A stretch of 64,000 nt of DNA from Diphasiastrum complanatum (taxonomy: Eukaryota; Streptophyta; Lycopodiopsida; Lycopodiales; Lycopodiaceae): positions 72,054,308 to 72,118,307 of the forward strand of contig CM055092.1 of NCBI GenBank assembly GCA_029204225.1, read 5' to 3'. The position numbers and the translations under genes were made by a program. A model generated the notes under the pieces. That model did no database searches, was not told the origin of the DNA, and saw only the letters and a program-made list of their open reading frames with translations. Each line of letters opens with the position of its first letter. Position 1 is the first letter of the stretch. Shown piece by piece: positions 1-10,979 of this stretch.

Positions 1-280
1 TATAAAAATGGAAGATTTCCTAATGATGCAATTGTTGTGATTCTAAAATAGGTTGTCATGGTCCTTGTTACTAGGCACAAGGATGATATAGCTTACGAAA
101 GAGGTAGTACATATTTTGAACCAAATAAATTTTTGATGCTGGTGGAACCAAGTCCAAAATTGCAAGAAGAAAGCTATAAGTTGACAAAGAAAATTGTTTT
201 CTGTAGACATCGTGGAACCACTTGTTACGAGACAAAAATTCTAAGAAGAAAGCTTATAACAGGGATTTTAAAATTGGCTA
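1..280. other. Unassigned sequence left of the LINE
   Basis: A 78-codon open frame (58-294, +) crosses this stretch but I recognise no domain in it, and it runs into the LINE. It may be the degraded 5' part of the LINE or older host sequence. No gene is supported. Confidence 0.4.
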
Positions 281-559
281 TTGGAAAAGGATAGATCGAG
301 ATCAATAAAGATGTCGATGGACGAGAACCTCGCGACCACCGACCTAGACATGGCGATGGCTGTGGACGAGATTGAGGGGGTTGTTCCCCTTGCACATGTG
401 GAATATGATGGCCCCAATTTGCTGGATCGCGTTCTGGAGTTTTCCTCCATCTCTTCCTCCTCCTTCGGTGCTCGCAATCTGCCTGTGTTCCCTGTTTCAT
501 CTGCTTCTCCGACCTCTCCTCGGCAATGCAGGAACCTGTTGCTTCCTATCACTATGGGG

Positions 560-1000
560 TTTCTCCAGCTCAAGGCACCCGTGGGGGTGTTCTAACTCTC
601 GTTTCCGTGATTGGCACTTCTTCTGATTCAGCTGGTAAGTGGGTGTTGCTTTGTCTAGGTTTTACATTTTCTGTCCTTAACCTTTATGCTCCTTATCTTA
701 CCTCTGATCATACTGATTTTTGGTCTTCCTTGCCGCCTATTCTTGATAAACGTCTCATTGTCCTGGGGGACTTTAACATGTATCTCGGTCCTCATGCTAT
801 TTCCCCTTTTGAGAATGATGTTTGGTTTTCCTTTCAGTCCTCCCACTCTCTAGTTGATGCTTGTCATATCTTAACAGCAGTTACCTCATCACCCTTGGAC
901 TAACTGCCGTGTGGGTCCCTTCTTTCTTTCGTTCTGCTAAACTTGACCGTTTTTACCTTCCTCTTCTGCCAATTGGTTGCGTTTGATTAAGGCTGAAACT
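560..1000 (+). pseudogene. LINE endonuclease domain fragment
   Basis: The open frame 526-903 reads LNLYAPY followed some 25 residues later by the LGDFNM motif. This spacing is that of the endonuclease/exonuclease/phosphatase fold of plant LINE ORF2 proteins (the GDFN box holds catalytic residues). The frame then breaks near 900, and the last blocks of the nuclease (SDHSP, about 1019-1030 in another frame) are reachable only by frameshift. In a live element this domain nicks target DNA. Confidence 0.7.
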
Positions 1001-1074
1001 TATCACTTTACTGCTCTTTCGGACCACAGTCCTTTCATGCCCTCCCCTCTCATCCATTCCACCCTCCTTATGTC

Positions 1075-2790
1075 ATGAATTCTTCTCTTCTTTCTGCTCC
1101 CCCTCTACTGTCGGCTATACGGGCCAGCCTTACTTCTGCTCCCTCCTTTCAAGACATGATCATTAACAGTACTACCTTTCTTCGTAATGCTGGTAAGTCT
1201 TCCGCTCGCTCCCGTTCCAGACTTAAGACTTTGGCTATCACCCTCCTTCAGGGAATTGCTGTTGCCCAAGATTTGGCCCATGATCACACTCTTTTTTCTG
1301 ATCTACAACTCCACTATCAAGTTATTCTTCGTCGCCATGACTACCATGTTGCGGTAGGACTTATGCTTCGTTCGAAGAATAATTGGCTCCGTCACGGCGA
1401 CTTTCTGACTTCCTTTTTCTTTCGAGCCCTACGTCGTAGACAGTCCTCTGCCTTTGTTCTTCTATGGTCCAAGCTTTTGTTTCTCTTTTTCAATCTTTTT
1501 AGTCTGTTTCCCCTCCTGATCCAATCCGCGTTGTTTCCTTTTGCCGAACCGAACACTCGCTTTCCTCTGCTTAGATTACTGCGTTGGCTGAGCCCTTTTC
1601 TTTGTCGGAACTTCATTCTACTCTTCTTTCCTTACCACTTGGTAAGACTCCGGGCCCTGATGGGGTCGTTCCTGAATTCTTCATCAAATTTTGGCTGCTT
1701 TTGGGCCCGGGTTTGCTTCACCTTGCTCAACAAACTTTTTCTACTTCTTACCTGCCTACTCGGATTTCAGAGGGTCTCGTTAAACTTATCCCTAAAACTT
1801 CGTCGCCCCTTTTGTTGTCGGACTTTCATCTTTTAACTATGCTCAATACATCTTACAAGATTTTGGCCAAAGCCATGGCCAGTTGTCTTTCCCCTCTTCT
1901 ACACTCCCTGCTTTCTCCTGAACAGTTTGGCTTTGTCAAAGGTCGTAATATCATGGATTCCATACTCAATGTTTGGACGACAGTTGGTTCCTTGACTGCA
2001 GCTTTTGATAGAATTAGATGGGATTATATCCTTGCCTCCTGTCAAGCTTTTGACTTCTCTCCTCTTCCTTTTTGTGCTTCGTCGCGTGCCCTCTACAGCT
2101 CTTCCTGTTCAAAGATCTTTTTTAATGGGTGCCTTTCTGACAGCTTCTTCTCTTCTTGTGGCATTCGACAGGGTTGCCCTTTGTCTCCTATGCTCTTTGC
2201 CATTGCCAATGAACCTCTTTTATTTGCTCTTCACCATGCAGCATATGTTCCCCTTATCTCACCGCTCTTGCACCAATTGTTTGCGGATGATGTTACTTTA
2301 TTGTCTCTGCTCCTTTCTCTCTTCGATGAATTCTGTTATTGCTCTTCTTCCCTTCTAAGTTTTAAAAAGTCCGAGCGTCATGTCATCCATAATTCTGTTC
2401 CTCCTTGGGTTTCCTCTTTGGGTTTTCGGATTGTCCCTCATGGCTGGCATTCCCTTTGGTGTTCATTTGTCCTCTACCCAACGTTCGCAATGGTTTTTTT
2501 AACCAAAGTTGCTTCTTGGGTACCTCGCTTTATGTCTTTTCCCTCTCGGGTTTTGGTTTCCGTCACATCTTCTCCACCTTTCCGGTCTTCTTCTCTTCTC
2601 TCTTCCTTTGTTGCTACCCGAAGGATGCTGGACTTGGCCTTCCTGATCCTTATCTTAAGAATGGTCCTTCGTCGTCTTTCTTTCCTCATTCTTCCGTCTC
2701 AATCTTGGCATGCCTTTCTCCTCTCCTTTTTGAGTTCTGCTGCCGCTGTCCGCTCGTTCCCTCCCGGTTGGGAAGCTTAGATACCCGGCT
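1075..2790 (+). pseudogene. LINE reverse transcriptase, frameshifted
   Basis: The frame 1584-2780 (398 codons) carries a recognisable non-LTR RT. It has LGKTPGPDGV near its start, then LIPKT, then EQFGFVKGRNI, then GIRQGCPLSPMLF, then the catalytic box as FADDVT at about 2279-2296. The family consensus is Y/F-A-D-D, so both aspartates are kept. The segment 1075-1580 in another frame holds the linker between endonuclease and RT. Several frame changes interrupt the protein, so it is not expressible as one ORF2. The enzyme would copy LINE RNA at a nicked target. Confidence 0.8.
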
Positions 2791-2799
2791 TATCGTATT

Positions 2800-3240
2800 C
2801 TGACTAAATCTCTGCCCTTGCGCTCTAAATGGCCATTTCTTAGTGACCGTCTTTGCCCGCTTTGCTAGCTTGCAGAAGAAACGGTTGAGCACTTGTTTTT
2901 TTACTGTTAACGACACCTTTGGTTGGAGTTGTCTCATTTCCTTTCCCGCTAGGGCCTCACCTACTCTCTGGATATTCACACCATTTTGCTTGGCGACTCT
3001 CGACTGATAGATTCATCTATGTTCACTTTCTGGCATGTGTGCAGGCTAGCAATTTTGTGGAAGATATGGACGGCAAGGAATCAGCAGGTGTTTGAGGGTG
3101 CTTTTTCTCCCCTCTCGACTATAGCTTGTATTCGGCTGGCTACCTTTTTTCTTCGCACTACTTAAGTTAGTTTTGGACTGCTGCCCTACATGGTATGCTA
3201 TGGTCTCTGCCTTTTGGCTTTACAGGATGTCCTTATGGAC
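2800..3240 (+). pseudogene. LINE ORF2 C-terminal knuckle region
   Basis: After the RT, one reading frame with a stop gives LCPLC, then EETVEHLFFYC, the CX2C...HX3-4C knuckle (zf-RVT) that ends plant LINE ORF2 proteins. It is followed at about 3050-3090 by ILWKIWTARNQQVFEG, typical of the extreme C-terminus. At least two in-frame stops show it is decayed. Confidence 0.65.
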
Positions 3241-3300
3241 TTGTAACTGATTCGGCCTTGGGTTGCTGTCTTTTTGTACATGTATAGTTGTGAATATATT

Positions 3301-4033
3301 AGTGCTTTTAAGCTTTCAATTGGTTTTTTTGGCTATTGTGGGAATAATTTATTGATTATGGCCATATATTTTTTAATTTATTTATTTTTGACGAATTGTT
3401 TTTGGAATAAGTGGTTTTCCGAAACATTTTGATTGATGAGGTTTACTGAACAAAGTGGCAATAACACGTTGACATTCGTTTTGGGACTTTCACCTAAAAA
3501 AGAGTAACCTTTTTGGTGTTTTTTAGTGGTCCTAGTTTTAGGCCAAAATCATGGATTTTTTCAGTAAATCTCTAAATTTTATTCTATAAAAAGGCCAAAA
3601 AAATGCATATTTTTAATAAAGTGCTACAAGTTTTTTTTTGTTGTTGTTGTTGTTGTTGTTGTTGTTGCAAACTTCATAAAACCATCATAATTACAAATGA
3701 AATAATATTTCAAGAGAACACATGATTTTTGAAACTATCCCTTTGAAATACAAAATGACTCGCATATTCTTTTTTTTAAAGTACATTTTCCAAGTAACCT
3801 ATGATCCAAAAGGCCGAGAGTTGTGTAACCATGGTTTATTCACCTCCATTAGGCCTATTAAACTTAGAGTTAGCTAAGTTAGTATGTTTTTACATAGTAG
3901 GGACTCGTGGGTCCACTAGGCCTAATTATGACATTATGTACCCCAACTTGACATTTGGGGGTACCTTATGTTTTTGAAAGTAACTTGTAGGAGAAGTTAG
4001 AGAGTCATCTACAAGAAGTCAGATCCTTTCAAT
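3301..4033. other. AT-rich spacer, no gene seen
   Basis: No coding similarity on either strand. It contains short homopolymers and one trinucleotide microsatellite, listed separately. Confidence 0.5.
3639..3667 (+). repeat. (TTG)n microsatellite
   Basis: About nine uninterrupted TTG/GTT units follow a short T run. Confidence 0.9.
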
Positions 4034-4770
4034 TTAGAACTTGGCATATTTTGAACAGTCGTTTTCAGTTGATGAAGCGAAAGACCTATCTTTTTCATCA
4101 GAGTCAACTAACATATTTTCTTCAGAATCAACGTCCAATGTTGACAATAAACCTTGTAAGTCAACTTTTCTTCTTGCTGACGAGTTGAGGATGATGTTTT
4201 TTTTCCATTGATCCAAGACGTTCTTTCAGTATAGATATAGTTGACTTTCGTAGATGATTGGTCATTGTTAACTTAAAATTAAACACCAAAACATCTACAC
4301 CAAAACATCTTGTAAATTTAAATTGTCGACTCTTGGTTAATTTTTTAGCAATCTCTTTCTCTTGCCCTTCGGATTTACTTGTACTATTTCAAATTCGTAC
4401 CTTCCCCAAAAAAAGCATTCGTTGAAGTAGTGCGCAACCAATGGACACGTAATACTTTTGTCTGATTGTTATTTTGAATGAAACCAAGCACTTTGACAAT
4501 CCAAAATGGATGTCCTTCATTGTTTTCTAAAGCTAGAAGTGCAAGAAGACTTCCAATTTGGATTTCATTCAGATCATCGCACCACTTCATTTTTTGCAGC
4601 CTTTATACTTTGCCTATTCTTCCTAGAGCCCACATAAATTTCGCGTTCTTCACCTTACACAAGCTGCAAGAAATCATTATCCCGAAGTTGATTTGAAGGT
4701 TCGGCAATTGTAGTTGAAGCTCCTAATTTAGAAGGCCATTGAAATTCTTTAGTTGTTGATGTGTCTTCGA
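4034..4770 (-). pseudogene. Unrecognised coding remnant (minus strand)
   Basis: Two minus-strand open stretches (4384-4590 and 4034-4216) and frames upstream of them look protein-like. One reads EIYVGSRKNRQS (about 4640), then GHPFWIVKVLGF with VLRVHWL about 10 residues on, then an acidic Ser-rich tail. The pattern of a short chromatin-reader-like segment with PFWIVKV and HWL resembles sequences often carried in plant transposon or host nuclear proteins, but I cannot name the family. Stops at about 4570-4680 break it. It abuts a truncated copia LTR at about 4800. Confidence 0.35.
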
Positions 4771-4799
4771 GGTTGAGCAAACTGATTTTTTGTTCCTCG

Positions 4800-5282
4800 A
4801 AAAAGTCTATCCTCCAATCCTTCTAATCATTACAAAAAACCAAATGCCAATAGCAATCGTCAAAGCAAATTGTAGAGCAAAATTACTTATGAAGGAAGAT
4901 CTTAAATTTACTCATAATTGGATGGCAAATCCATCACATATTTATATATGATTTTCTCGGATCCTGAGAATTTAGGGCTACCTCTGATCCATCCATGACC
5001 TAATCCTAATGTCTAACCTAATAGGTCATAAGATCCACCCTAATTGGGGGTCGAGATCTTGAGATCCAAAACAATGTAAAAATTGCTATTTTTAGCTCCT
5101 AGAAAATTTCTAGCCTATGCACAATTTGGCCTCATTTGAAAGGTGCCATTCCAAGGCTAGGTTAGGAATAAGACTTATGAGAAGTATCCTATGCTTTTTT
5201 GCATGTGTGACATTCCACAACATGGCCATATTGCAATTTACAAGTGGTAGAACCAAACTAGCTTGTGTAAATTTAACACACC
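4800..5282 (-). mobile_element. Truncated copia 3' LTR (minus orientation)
   Basis: The minus-strand polypurine tract (complement of cctcccc near 5283-5290) is followed by a TG start at 5282. The LTR body matches, in inverted orientation, the LTR at 7540-8224. The match runs out near 4800, so the last part of the LTR is missing. Confidence 0.65.
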
Positions 5283-5540
5283 TCCCCACAACTAGTTTGT
5301 AGATAACATAGTCTTGCTTGTCAACCCAAGGGATGATATTAACTTCACAAATGCAGCTCTTTGAAGTGGTTTAGTAAGGATATCAACAACACATTCACTA
5401 CTTGCCACATGTTCCAAAGATACCTCCTTAGATTGCACTTTTTTTCGCACAAAATGATGAGAGATCTCAACATGCTTTGACCTTGCATGGAAGATTGGGT
5501 TTGTTGCAAGGTGTTGGGATAAAATGTTGTTCAAATGGTT
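5283..5540 (-). pseudogene. Copia RNase H C-terminus (minus)
   Basis: The minus-strand frame 5292-5534 encodes NPIFHARSKHVEISHHFVR and then CVVDILTKPLQ, the end of a Ty1/copia polyprotein (RNase H and tail). The stop lies just before the polypurine tract and LTR at 5282, the normal element layout. Everything upstream (integrase, RT) is missing beyond about 5540, so this is a 3' fragment only. Confidence 0.8.
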
Positions 5541-6130
5541 ATCCCTATTTAATATGTGAAGGAACTGCTATACTTGAAATGCTGCCAACCACCAGATATC
5601 ATTTTCTGATTGAACACTAAAATTGAGGCCTTTTGAGTCTTCTGAATTTGAAAGTGCTCCATTCATGATTGTGAGACTGACTCTTTCCATTTTTTGTCCT
5701 TTTATAATTTCAAACTCATCTAACTTGAGAACAACTATCAACTTGTTATTGACATTCTCATTTGTAATACCGTAAAAATTTATGATGAATGTTAATAACT
5801 GATTAACATTCAGTTAATAAATAAATTGTTGGAATTGTTATAAGCTAGACTTTCTCCTTTCGAGCAATACACTTCATTGATATGAGATGGATTACCAACT
5901 ATTGTCTGCATACCTTGGTTTAATATTTACCTATGCAATTGCCTCCTTTATCATCTTAAACATTGTTGCATATGCTTCCTTACTGATGCTAGAAAAGTCA
6001 CATGCCCCCTGAAGCAATGTAGTGTCTAATATTTTTCCAACTTCAACACTATCAGTAACTGAAGCCTTAATCTTTTTCATTTTGTTATTATTTAACATTG
6101 ATTTCATAGATTTAGAAGTCAAGAGCCTAG
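5541..6130 (-). pseudogene. Unrecognised minus-strand coding remnants
   Basis: A 63-codon frame (5931-6122) ends in AYATMFKMIKEAIA. A second open stretch at about 5560-5790 reads FEIIKGQKMERVSLTIMNG. They could be exons or shards of one host gene captured among transposons, since both are on the same strand and are separated by AT-rich, intron-like sequence. I recognise neither and assign no function. Confidence 0.25.
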
Positions 6131-6430
6131 TGAGTTTCCAATTGAAATCTCATCGGCCAAATGGTCTTCAACAACCAATGCTGATCTGCATTGCAAACAT
6201 AATGTTCATAAAAATGTCAGTAGAAATTAGGACACTCATAGTATTCACAACAATATATAATAAGCAAATCAACAGAAAGTTGAAATGAATAAATAACAAA
6301 ATTAGTGATTATGAATGAATCAAAAATTATGATCAGATCTCAGTGATTTATGCAATTCTAGCACGCCAAAATTGATGATTTCTATTTTATAGCTAAATCT
6401 AGATGTGCATCCAAATTTGGTCAAGATCTT
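6131..6430. other. No gene seen
   Basis: AT-rich sequence between the unrecognised remnants and the LTR to its right. No coding similarity found. Confidence 0.4.
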
Positions 6431-6832
6431 AGAGATCCATTAAATATGTTTTGTCGAATAAAATATTAGTGAAATCTGTGAGGATGGATCGATAGGTCAA
6501 ACAATTAGATCAGAACGATCCTACTTCTGCACGAAAGCAGTTGTCGACTAATTCCCTCGGTGCGTGCACTACTACAACAGTAGGCGAACACAAAACAGAG
6601 CTTAATTACATTTATGCGAAAGTGGAAGAGAGACAATGAGGAAAATTAGTTAGAGAGTTAGACAGAAAGCGGAAAGCATGCAACACTGACACAAGTCGGA
6701 CTCCCACTCTCTTGCATGTCTTCGATAATAGAGTATTTATGCAAACTATGTGACAATGCGTGTAAAACTGCAGCAATATGAATGGAACTAGATTAGCATA
6801 GGATTTAGGAGAGTAGAGGAATAAATCCAACA
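6430..6832 (-). mobile_element. Copia 3' LTR (minus), second family
   Basis: A minus-strand polypurine tract (complement of cctcccctt at 6833-6841) precedes a TG start at 6832. A TATA-like box (complement of agtatttatgc, about 6730-6740) lies about 95 bases into the LTR. The first 100 bases resemble the LTR-like start at 24362 (+). The distal end is not resolved. Confidence 0.6.
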
Positions 6833-6839
6833 CCTCCCC

Positions 6840-7195
6840 TTAATCTAGATTCATGAATGCCTTGATCTTTAGACTAAGCAATGCATGAAATTTGCTGTGT
6901 GCATCAATGCTCAAAGCCTTGGTAAACACATCTGTAATCATGTTTTGCGTTTGACAGTACGTTAAGCTTACCCCTCTATTGAGAATCTTACTCCTTACAT
7001 AGTGATATCGAATCTCAATGTGCTTACTCCTAGAGTGAAATCTAGGATTGGCCGATAAGGCAATGGCACTCTGATTATCACAAAACATAGTTGTAAGTGT
7101 GTGCTGATTTAGACTAATATCTGACAATAAATTTGTCAACCAAATTTCTTCCTTAATAGCTTGAGAGGCAGCAATGTATTCTGCTTATGTGGATG
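6840..7195 (-). pseudogene. Copia RNase H C-terminal fragment (minus)
   Basis: The frame 6840-7139 encodes MFCDNQSAIALSANPRFHSR, then KHIEIRYHYVRS and DVFTKALS. This is the Ty1/copia RNase H catalytic tail (the D of CDNQSA) and polyprotein end. Upstream, 7140-7195 continues as AEYIAASQAIKEEIW, preceded by a nonsense codon in the LSST-stop-AEY box. The sequence to the right of about 7240 is unrelated, so only the 3' end of this element survives. Confidence 0.8.
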
Positions 7196-7239
7196 AGAGA
7201 TAGAGGTTTGCTTACAACTGTTCCAGGAGATAGGACCGC

Positions 7240-7539
7240 CACTGGCTCAAAACTTTTTGTACACATCTTGGTAGAGGACAATTGAAGCTATAATTGATGA
7301 ATAGTTCTTCACCACATTTAATAAGTCTGATCGCACAAACCATTACTATCTAGAAAAATAATCTTCTTTTCCATTGATGCGTTCTTCAAAGTCACAATTA
7401 GTTAATGAAGGGTGACAAGTAGAACTATTTATATATGCAGCGATGTTTCCATGTATTTTTGGACGCCCATCGTTGTGCATACAATGTGCTTTTGAAACAC
7501 TTTGTCCTTGCATGCGCCTCTCTTCCAAAGGACAAGCAT
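7240..7539. other. No gene seen
   Basis: Sequence between the copia fragment (-) and the LTR (+). Only overlapping short frames with no recognisable domain. Confidence 0.4.
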
Positions 7540-8224
7540 TGGAATTTAAACCAAGCTAGTTTGATTTTTCCACTTGTAAATTGCATTGAGGCCATGTTGT
7601 GGGGTGTTAAACTTGCCAAAAGCATAGTATACTCTTTTTTAAGTCATATCCCTAACCTAGCTTTGGAATGGCACCTTTGGAATGAGGTCAAATTGTGCAT
7701 AGATAGGCTAGAGAGATTCTAGGAGCAAAAAATAACAGTTTTTATGTTGTTTTGGATCTCAAGATCTCGACCCCCAATTAGGGTGGATCTTATGAACTAA
7801 TATGTTAAATATTAGGGTTAGGACTTGGATGGATTAGAGGAAGCCCTAAATGCTCAGATCCAAGACATTCATATATATATGTGATGGATTTGCCATCCAA
7901 TTATGAGCAAAATTGAGATCTTCCTTCATCACTAGTTTTGGTCTATCATTTGTGTGTTGATTGCTATCAGAATTTTGATTTTTGTAATCATTAGAATTTT
8001 TGGAAGGTGCTAGTATAGTACACAAGCAACAACAGGCCATACTTTCACATGTGTGAACCTCTCTTTGCATGATTTTGGAGCCAATTTGTGGAGTTCAAGC
8101 CAAGATAAGCTAAAAGTTCAATATATTGGTTTGTGTTCTAGCAATAGGATCTTGATTGGATCTTAATTAGGTACTTTCTCCATCATTTCTAGGATCTTGG
8201 AATTATTTTGCTACATTTTCAACA
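7540..8224 (+). mobile_element. Copia LTR (plus) with adjoining PBS
   Basis: An LTR of about 685 bp, ending in ttttcaaca immediately before a primer binding site. The body is the inverted counterpart of 4800-5282. No internal coding region of the same element follows, so this is a 5' LTR plus leader whose body was lost, or one buried by the next element. Confidence 0.65.
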
Positions 8225-8237
8225 TGGTATCAGAGCC
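8225..8237 (+). promoter_or_regulatory. Primer binding site, tRNA-iMet type
   Basis: TGGTATCAGAGCC directly follows the LTR end. It is complementary to the 3' end of plant initiator tRNA-Met, the usual Ty1/copia minus-strand primer. Confidence 0.85.
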
Positions 8238-8950
8238 ATTCCAAGAAAGAAAATTTTTGATGTAATTGAGTGAAGAGGGATCTAATGGAATTTGATTTAT
8301 AGGTCTTTTAGCTTCAAAATCCTAGTTGAGGTCCTCTCTTATCGATTGGATCAAAATAGCAAATTTTTTATGCTTCCTTCTTTTAGATGCAACTCAATTT
8401 GTGAAGTCAATCACAAGGAATAGTATTCAATCATTCAATAGGAAAGTAGATCATCATTATTGGTGTTGTAACAGGTCATTCATAGGCTTATTAAGGTCCT
8501 TGAAAGTCATTTTAAGGGTCAGCCCAAGAATTTTGGCAAGTACTCATCAGAGAATGCAATTTTAGCCAAGATTGTGTCATTTTTGCTTGTTTTTGTGATA
8601 TAGTTTGAATTGATTATTGCATAATGATTCAACCTGATTTTATAGGGATTATTTGAAGAGGCATTTATGTGCATTTGATTCCTTTTGGTTCAAGTTAGGT
8701 GAATCCAAGTACCTTGTGAAGTTGAGATCAAGGAGGAGGCAATTCTACATCCAATTTTTGTTGAAAAATGAAAAATCATCTATCTTGACTCTAGGCTTTG
8801 GCAAAGTTTTTTCTATGTGTATGTAATGTTTCATATTGCAAAATGTCAATTTTGGCCTAGAAGAAACATGAGCTACATGGTTTCTTGAGTCTAGTTGGTC
8901 ATATACAACATGCATATAGAATGTAGACATAGAAATGCCAATTATTGGCT
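8238..8950. other. Leader-like, non-coding sequence
   Basis: Probably the untranslated leader of the 7540 element. No gag similarity is seen before the next LTR-like stretch. Confidence 0.4.
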
Positions 8951-8959
8951 TATAGAAAC

Positions 8960-9542
8960 TCATGGCATATCACATGCAATGATTGTAAGTGATCCAAAGT
9001 GACATGCAAGGCATGCACAAAGTGAATTGGACACATGCATAGTGATTTGGATAAATTTAGTTTAGAATTTGACACTTGGTAAAAGTAGGTAGAAATGCAT
9101 GCATGTAAAGTGACAAATGTCACTAGTTTGCTAGTTATCACTTTTAGATGTGGATGAAAGTAGGAGAGAGATGGTTCTACCTCTAGCTACTCCAATCTTC
9201 ATAAATATGTGTAGGCTTTCTCCTAACTTTTGATGAAGAACCAAGCTTTGAAGCTATTCCATGTCAATTTGGATCTATCATATAAATTTTGCTCTCTTTC
9301 TCTCTCTAACTTGAGTAGAGGATTATGCTAATGCATTAAATTCTTGTACTTCTTCTCTTTTGATATTGAATGTAATCATTCTTTGATTATTAGCATGCTA
9401 GATTGTGCTTTGGCCATAAATTCTTGTACTAGATCTTGATATTCAATCTAGAATCAAATTATGTGCTAAACACAAAGCTTAACATGATCATTTACACTTG
9501 AGGATTGTTCCCCACATTTGTGAACTTGCTGGAATTTTATCA
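8960..9542 (+). mobile_element. Putative 5' LTR of the 9.5-13.6 kb copia
   Basis: The end is placed at CA 9541-9542, before a near-perfect PBS. A TATA-like ataaatatg (about 9201) and a following pyrimidine-rich stretch fit an LTR promoter. The start is not resolved because the matching 3' LTR is absent. Confidence 0.45.
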
Positions 9543-9554
9543 TTGTATCAGAGC
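9543..9554 (+). promoter_or_regulatory. Primer binding site with one mismatch
   Basis: TTGTATCAGAGC differs at one position from the tRNA-iMet PBS found at 8225, 25905 and 63908. Confidence 0.65.
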
Positions 9555-10216
9555 CAAATTAAGCTTTGCATGCTATTATCATTGATTGTGCAAGAATTTG
9601 TGAGCTCAATTCAAGCAAAAAAGTTGTTTATCATTTTTTTTACCTTTTCTTGAAAAGTTTTTGGATCAAAGAGGATAGAATCAAGATTTTCAGATCAGAA
9701 TTGACATTGTACAGAATTTTGGAATTCCACATGTGTGAAAATCCAAGATCTAAAATCAATCTCATGTGTCTATCAAGAGTTATAAGCTCTTAAAGAGGGT
9801 AAGGAGAGCTCCAAAATCCGAGTGACCACTTTTTTTTTATTTGATTCAATTTAGCTTGATTCACAATCCATTGTTTTGAGTAATCAACACAAGAAACTTG
9901 AGAACTAGACATAGTTTGGAGTTATTGAACACATTGAGCCTTCTTTGAATCAATAGTGTTTTGTTTTGAAGCATTTCACACGTGCCAAAAGTAGAATCAA
10001 ATCTTGTCTATACTCCTCAATTCATTTTGAGATATTGATCTATTTTATCTTGTTTGTGGAATATTTGAGACCTATCTCAAATTCAGTTGCAAGATTTCAC
10101 ATAGGATTTGGTAGTACACCCTTGAAAACTCCTATAGTGAAAGAGAGTAGCAACATCTAGTTTGTTTGGAACAAGCTCAAACGTATAATTGTCCAATAAC
10201 AAGAAGTCTTCACAAT

Positions 10217-10900
10217 ATGGCACCTGTAGGAGGATATTTCTTAGAACCAAGTGAAAGACTAAGTACCTCCAATTATTCAATATGGAACTAGGATGGAGTT
10301 TATTCTTATACTCCAAGATGTTATGGACATAGTACTTGGTATGGAGGAAGAGCCTCAAGCACAACTTGAAATACCAAAGTATAGGAAGAGAGCTAGGATG
10401 GCTCTACACTTCATTAAAATGAATGAATCTAATGAGATTCTAAGAGAAATAGGATCTTGCACCATTGCTAAAGAAGCTTGGGATGCACTTAAATCTATCT
10501 ATGAAGCTAAGAACACTTCTAGAATTCTCACTCTTAGAAATCCGATTTTTTAAAGTTTTCAAAGAAGTGAGGAGAGTGCATCAAATTATGTTCTAAGAGT
10601 AAAAGCTCTTCATAGGGAGCTTGCTTGTGTTGGTGTCACAATCAATCAAGATGACAAAGCTCTCTTTGTCAAGGACAAGCATAAAGGGAGGAGCAAGAAC
10701 CAGTTTTTCTCAAGCCTTCAACAAAGACAAAGCAAAGGACAAAGACAAAGATGGAGAAGAGGATGACTCAACTCATCCTTCTACTTCCAAGACCAAGAAG
10801 AAGAAAGTCAAGTGTCTCTTTTGTGGCAAGAAGGGGCACTGTGCCTCTAATTGCTTCAAAAAGAAAAATCAACTCAAACAAGCAAATCTCTCTAATGAGA
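10217..10900 (+). pseudogene. Copia gag (UBN2-type) with zinc knuckle
   Basis: The likely start ATG at 10217 gives MAPVGGYFLEPSERLSTSNY, close to the start of the gag at 26505. A stop after SIWN shifts to the frame 10293-10553 (KEAWDALKSIYEAKNTSR), and another frame change leads to 10621-10900. The zinc knuckle CLFCGKKGHCASNC (about 10810-10850) is a complete CX2CX4HX4C. Gag would form the particle that packages element RNA. Confidence 0.75.
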
Positions 10901-10979
10901 AAGAAGAAGACTTTATTGCAAGTGAAGGAGAAGGATCCCTCATGGTGTCAAGCTTTTCTTTGACACCCTTCAAAAAAGA

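Larger units (their letters stand above)
281..3300 (+). mobile_element. Degenerate plant LINE (non-LTR retrotransposon)
   Basis: The order is an apurinic-type endonuclease, then reverse transcriptase, then a C-terminal Cys/His knuckle, as in plant L1-type LINEs. The coding strand is strongly T/C-rich and broken by frameshifts and stops, so the copy is dead. The left boundary is a guess, because plant LINEs are usually 5'-truncated and no ORF1 zinc-knuckle protein is visible. The right boundary is set where the C-terminal coding similarity and a T-rich tail end, around 3240-3300. I could not define target-site duplications. Confidence 0.8.

Noticed and set aside
281-626. Possible host gene with N-terminal ORFs of 84-104 codons
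   Set aside because: Overlapping frames on both strands without domains, leading directly into LINE endonuclease; treated as degraded LINE 5' sequence.
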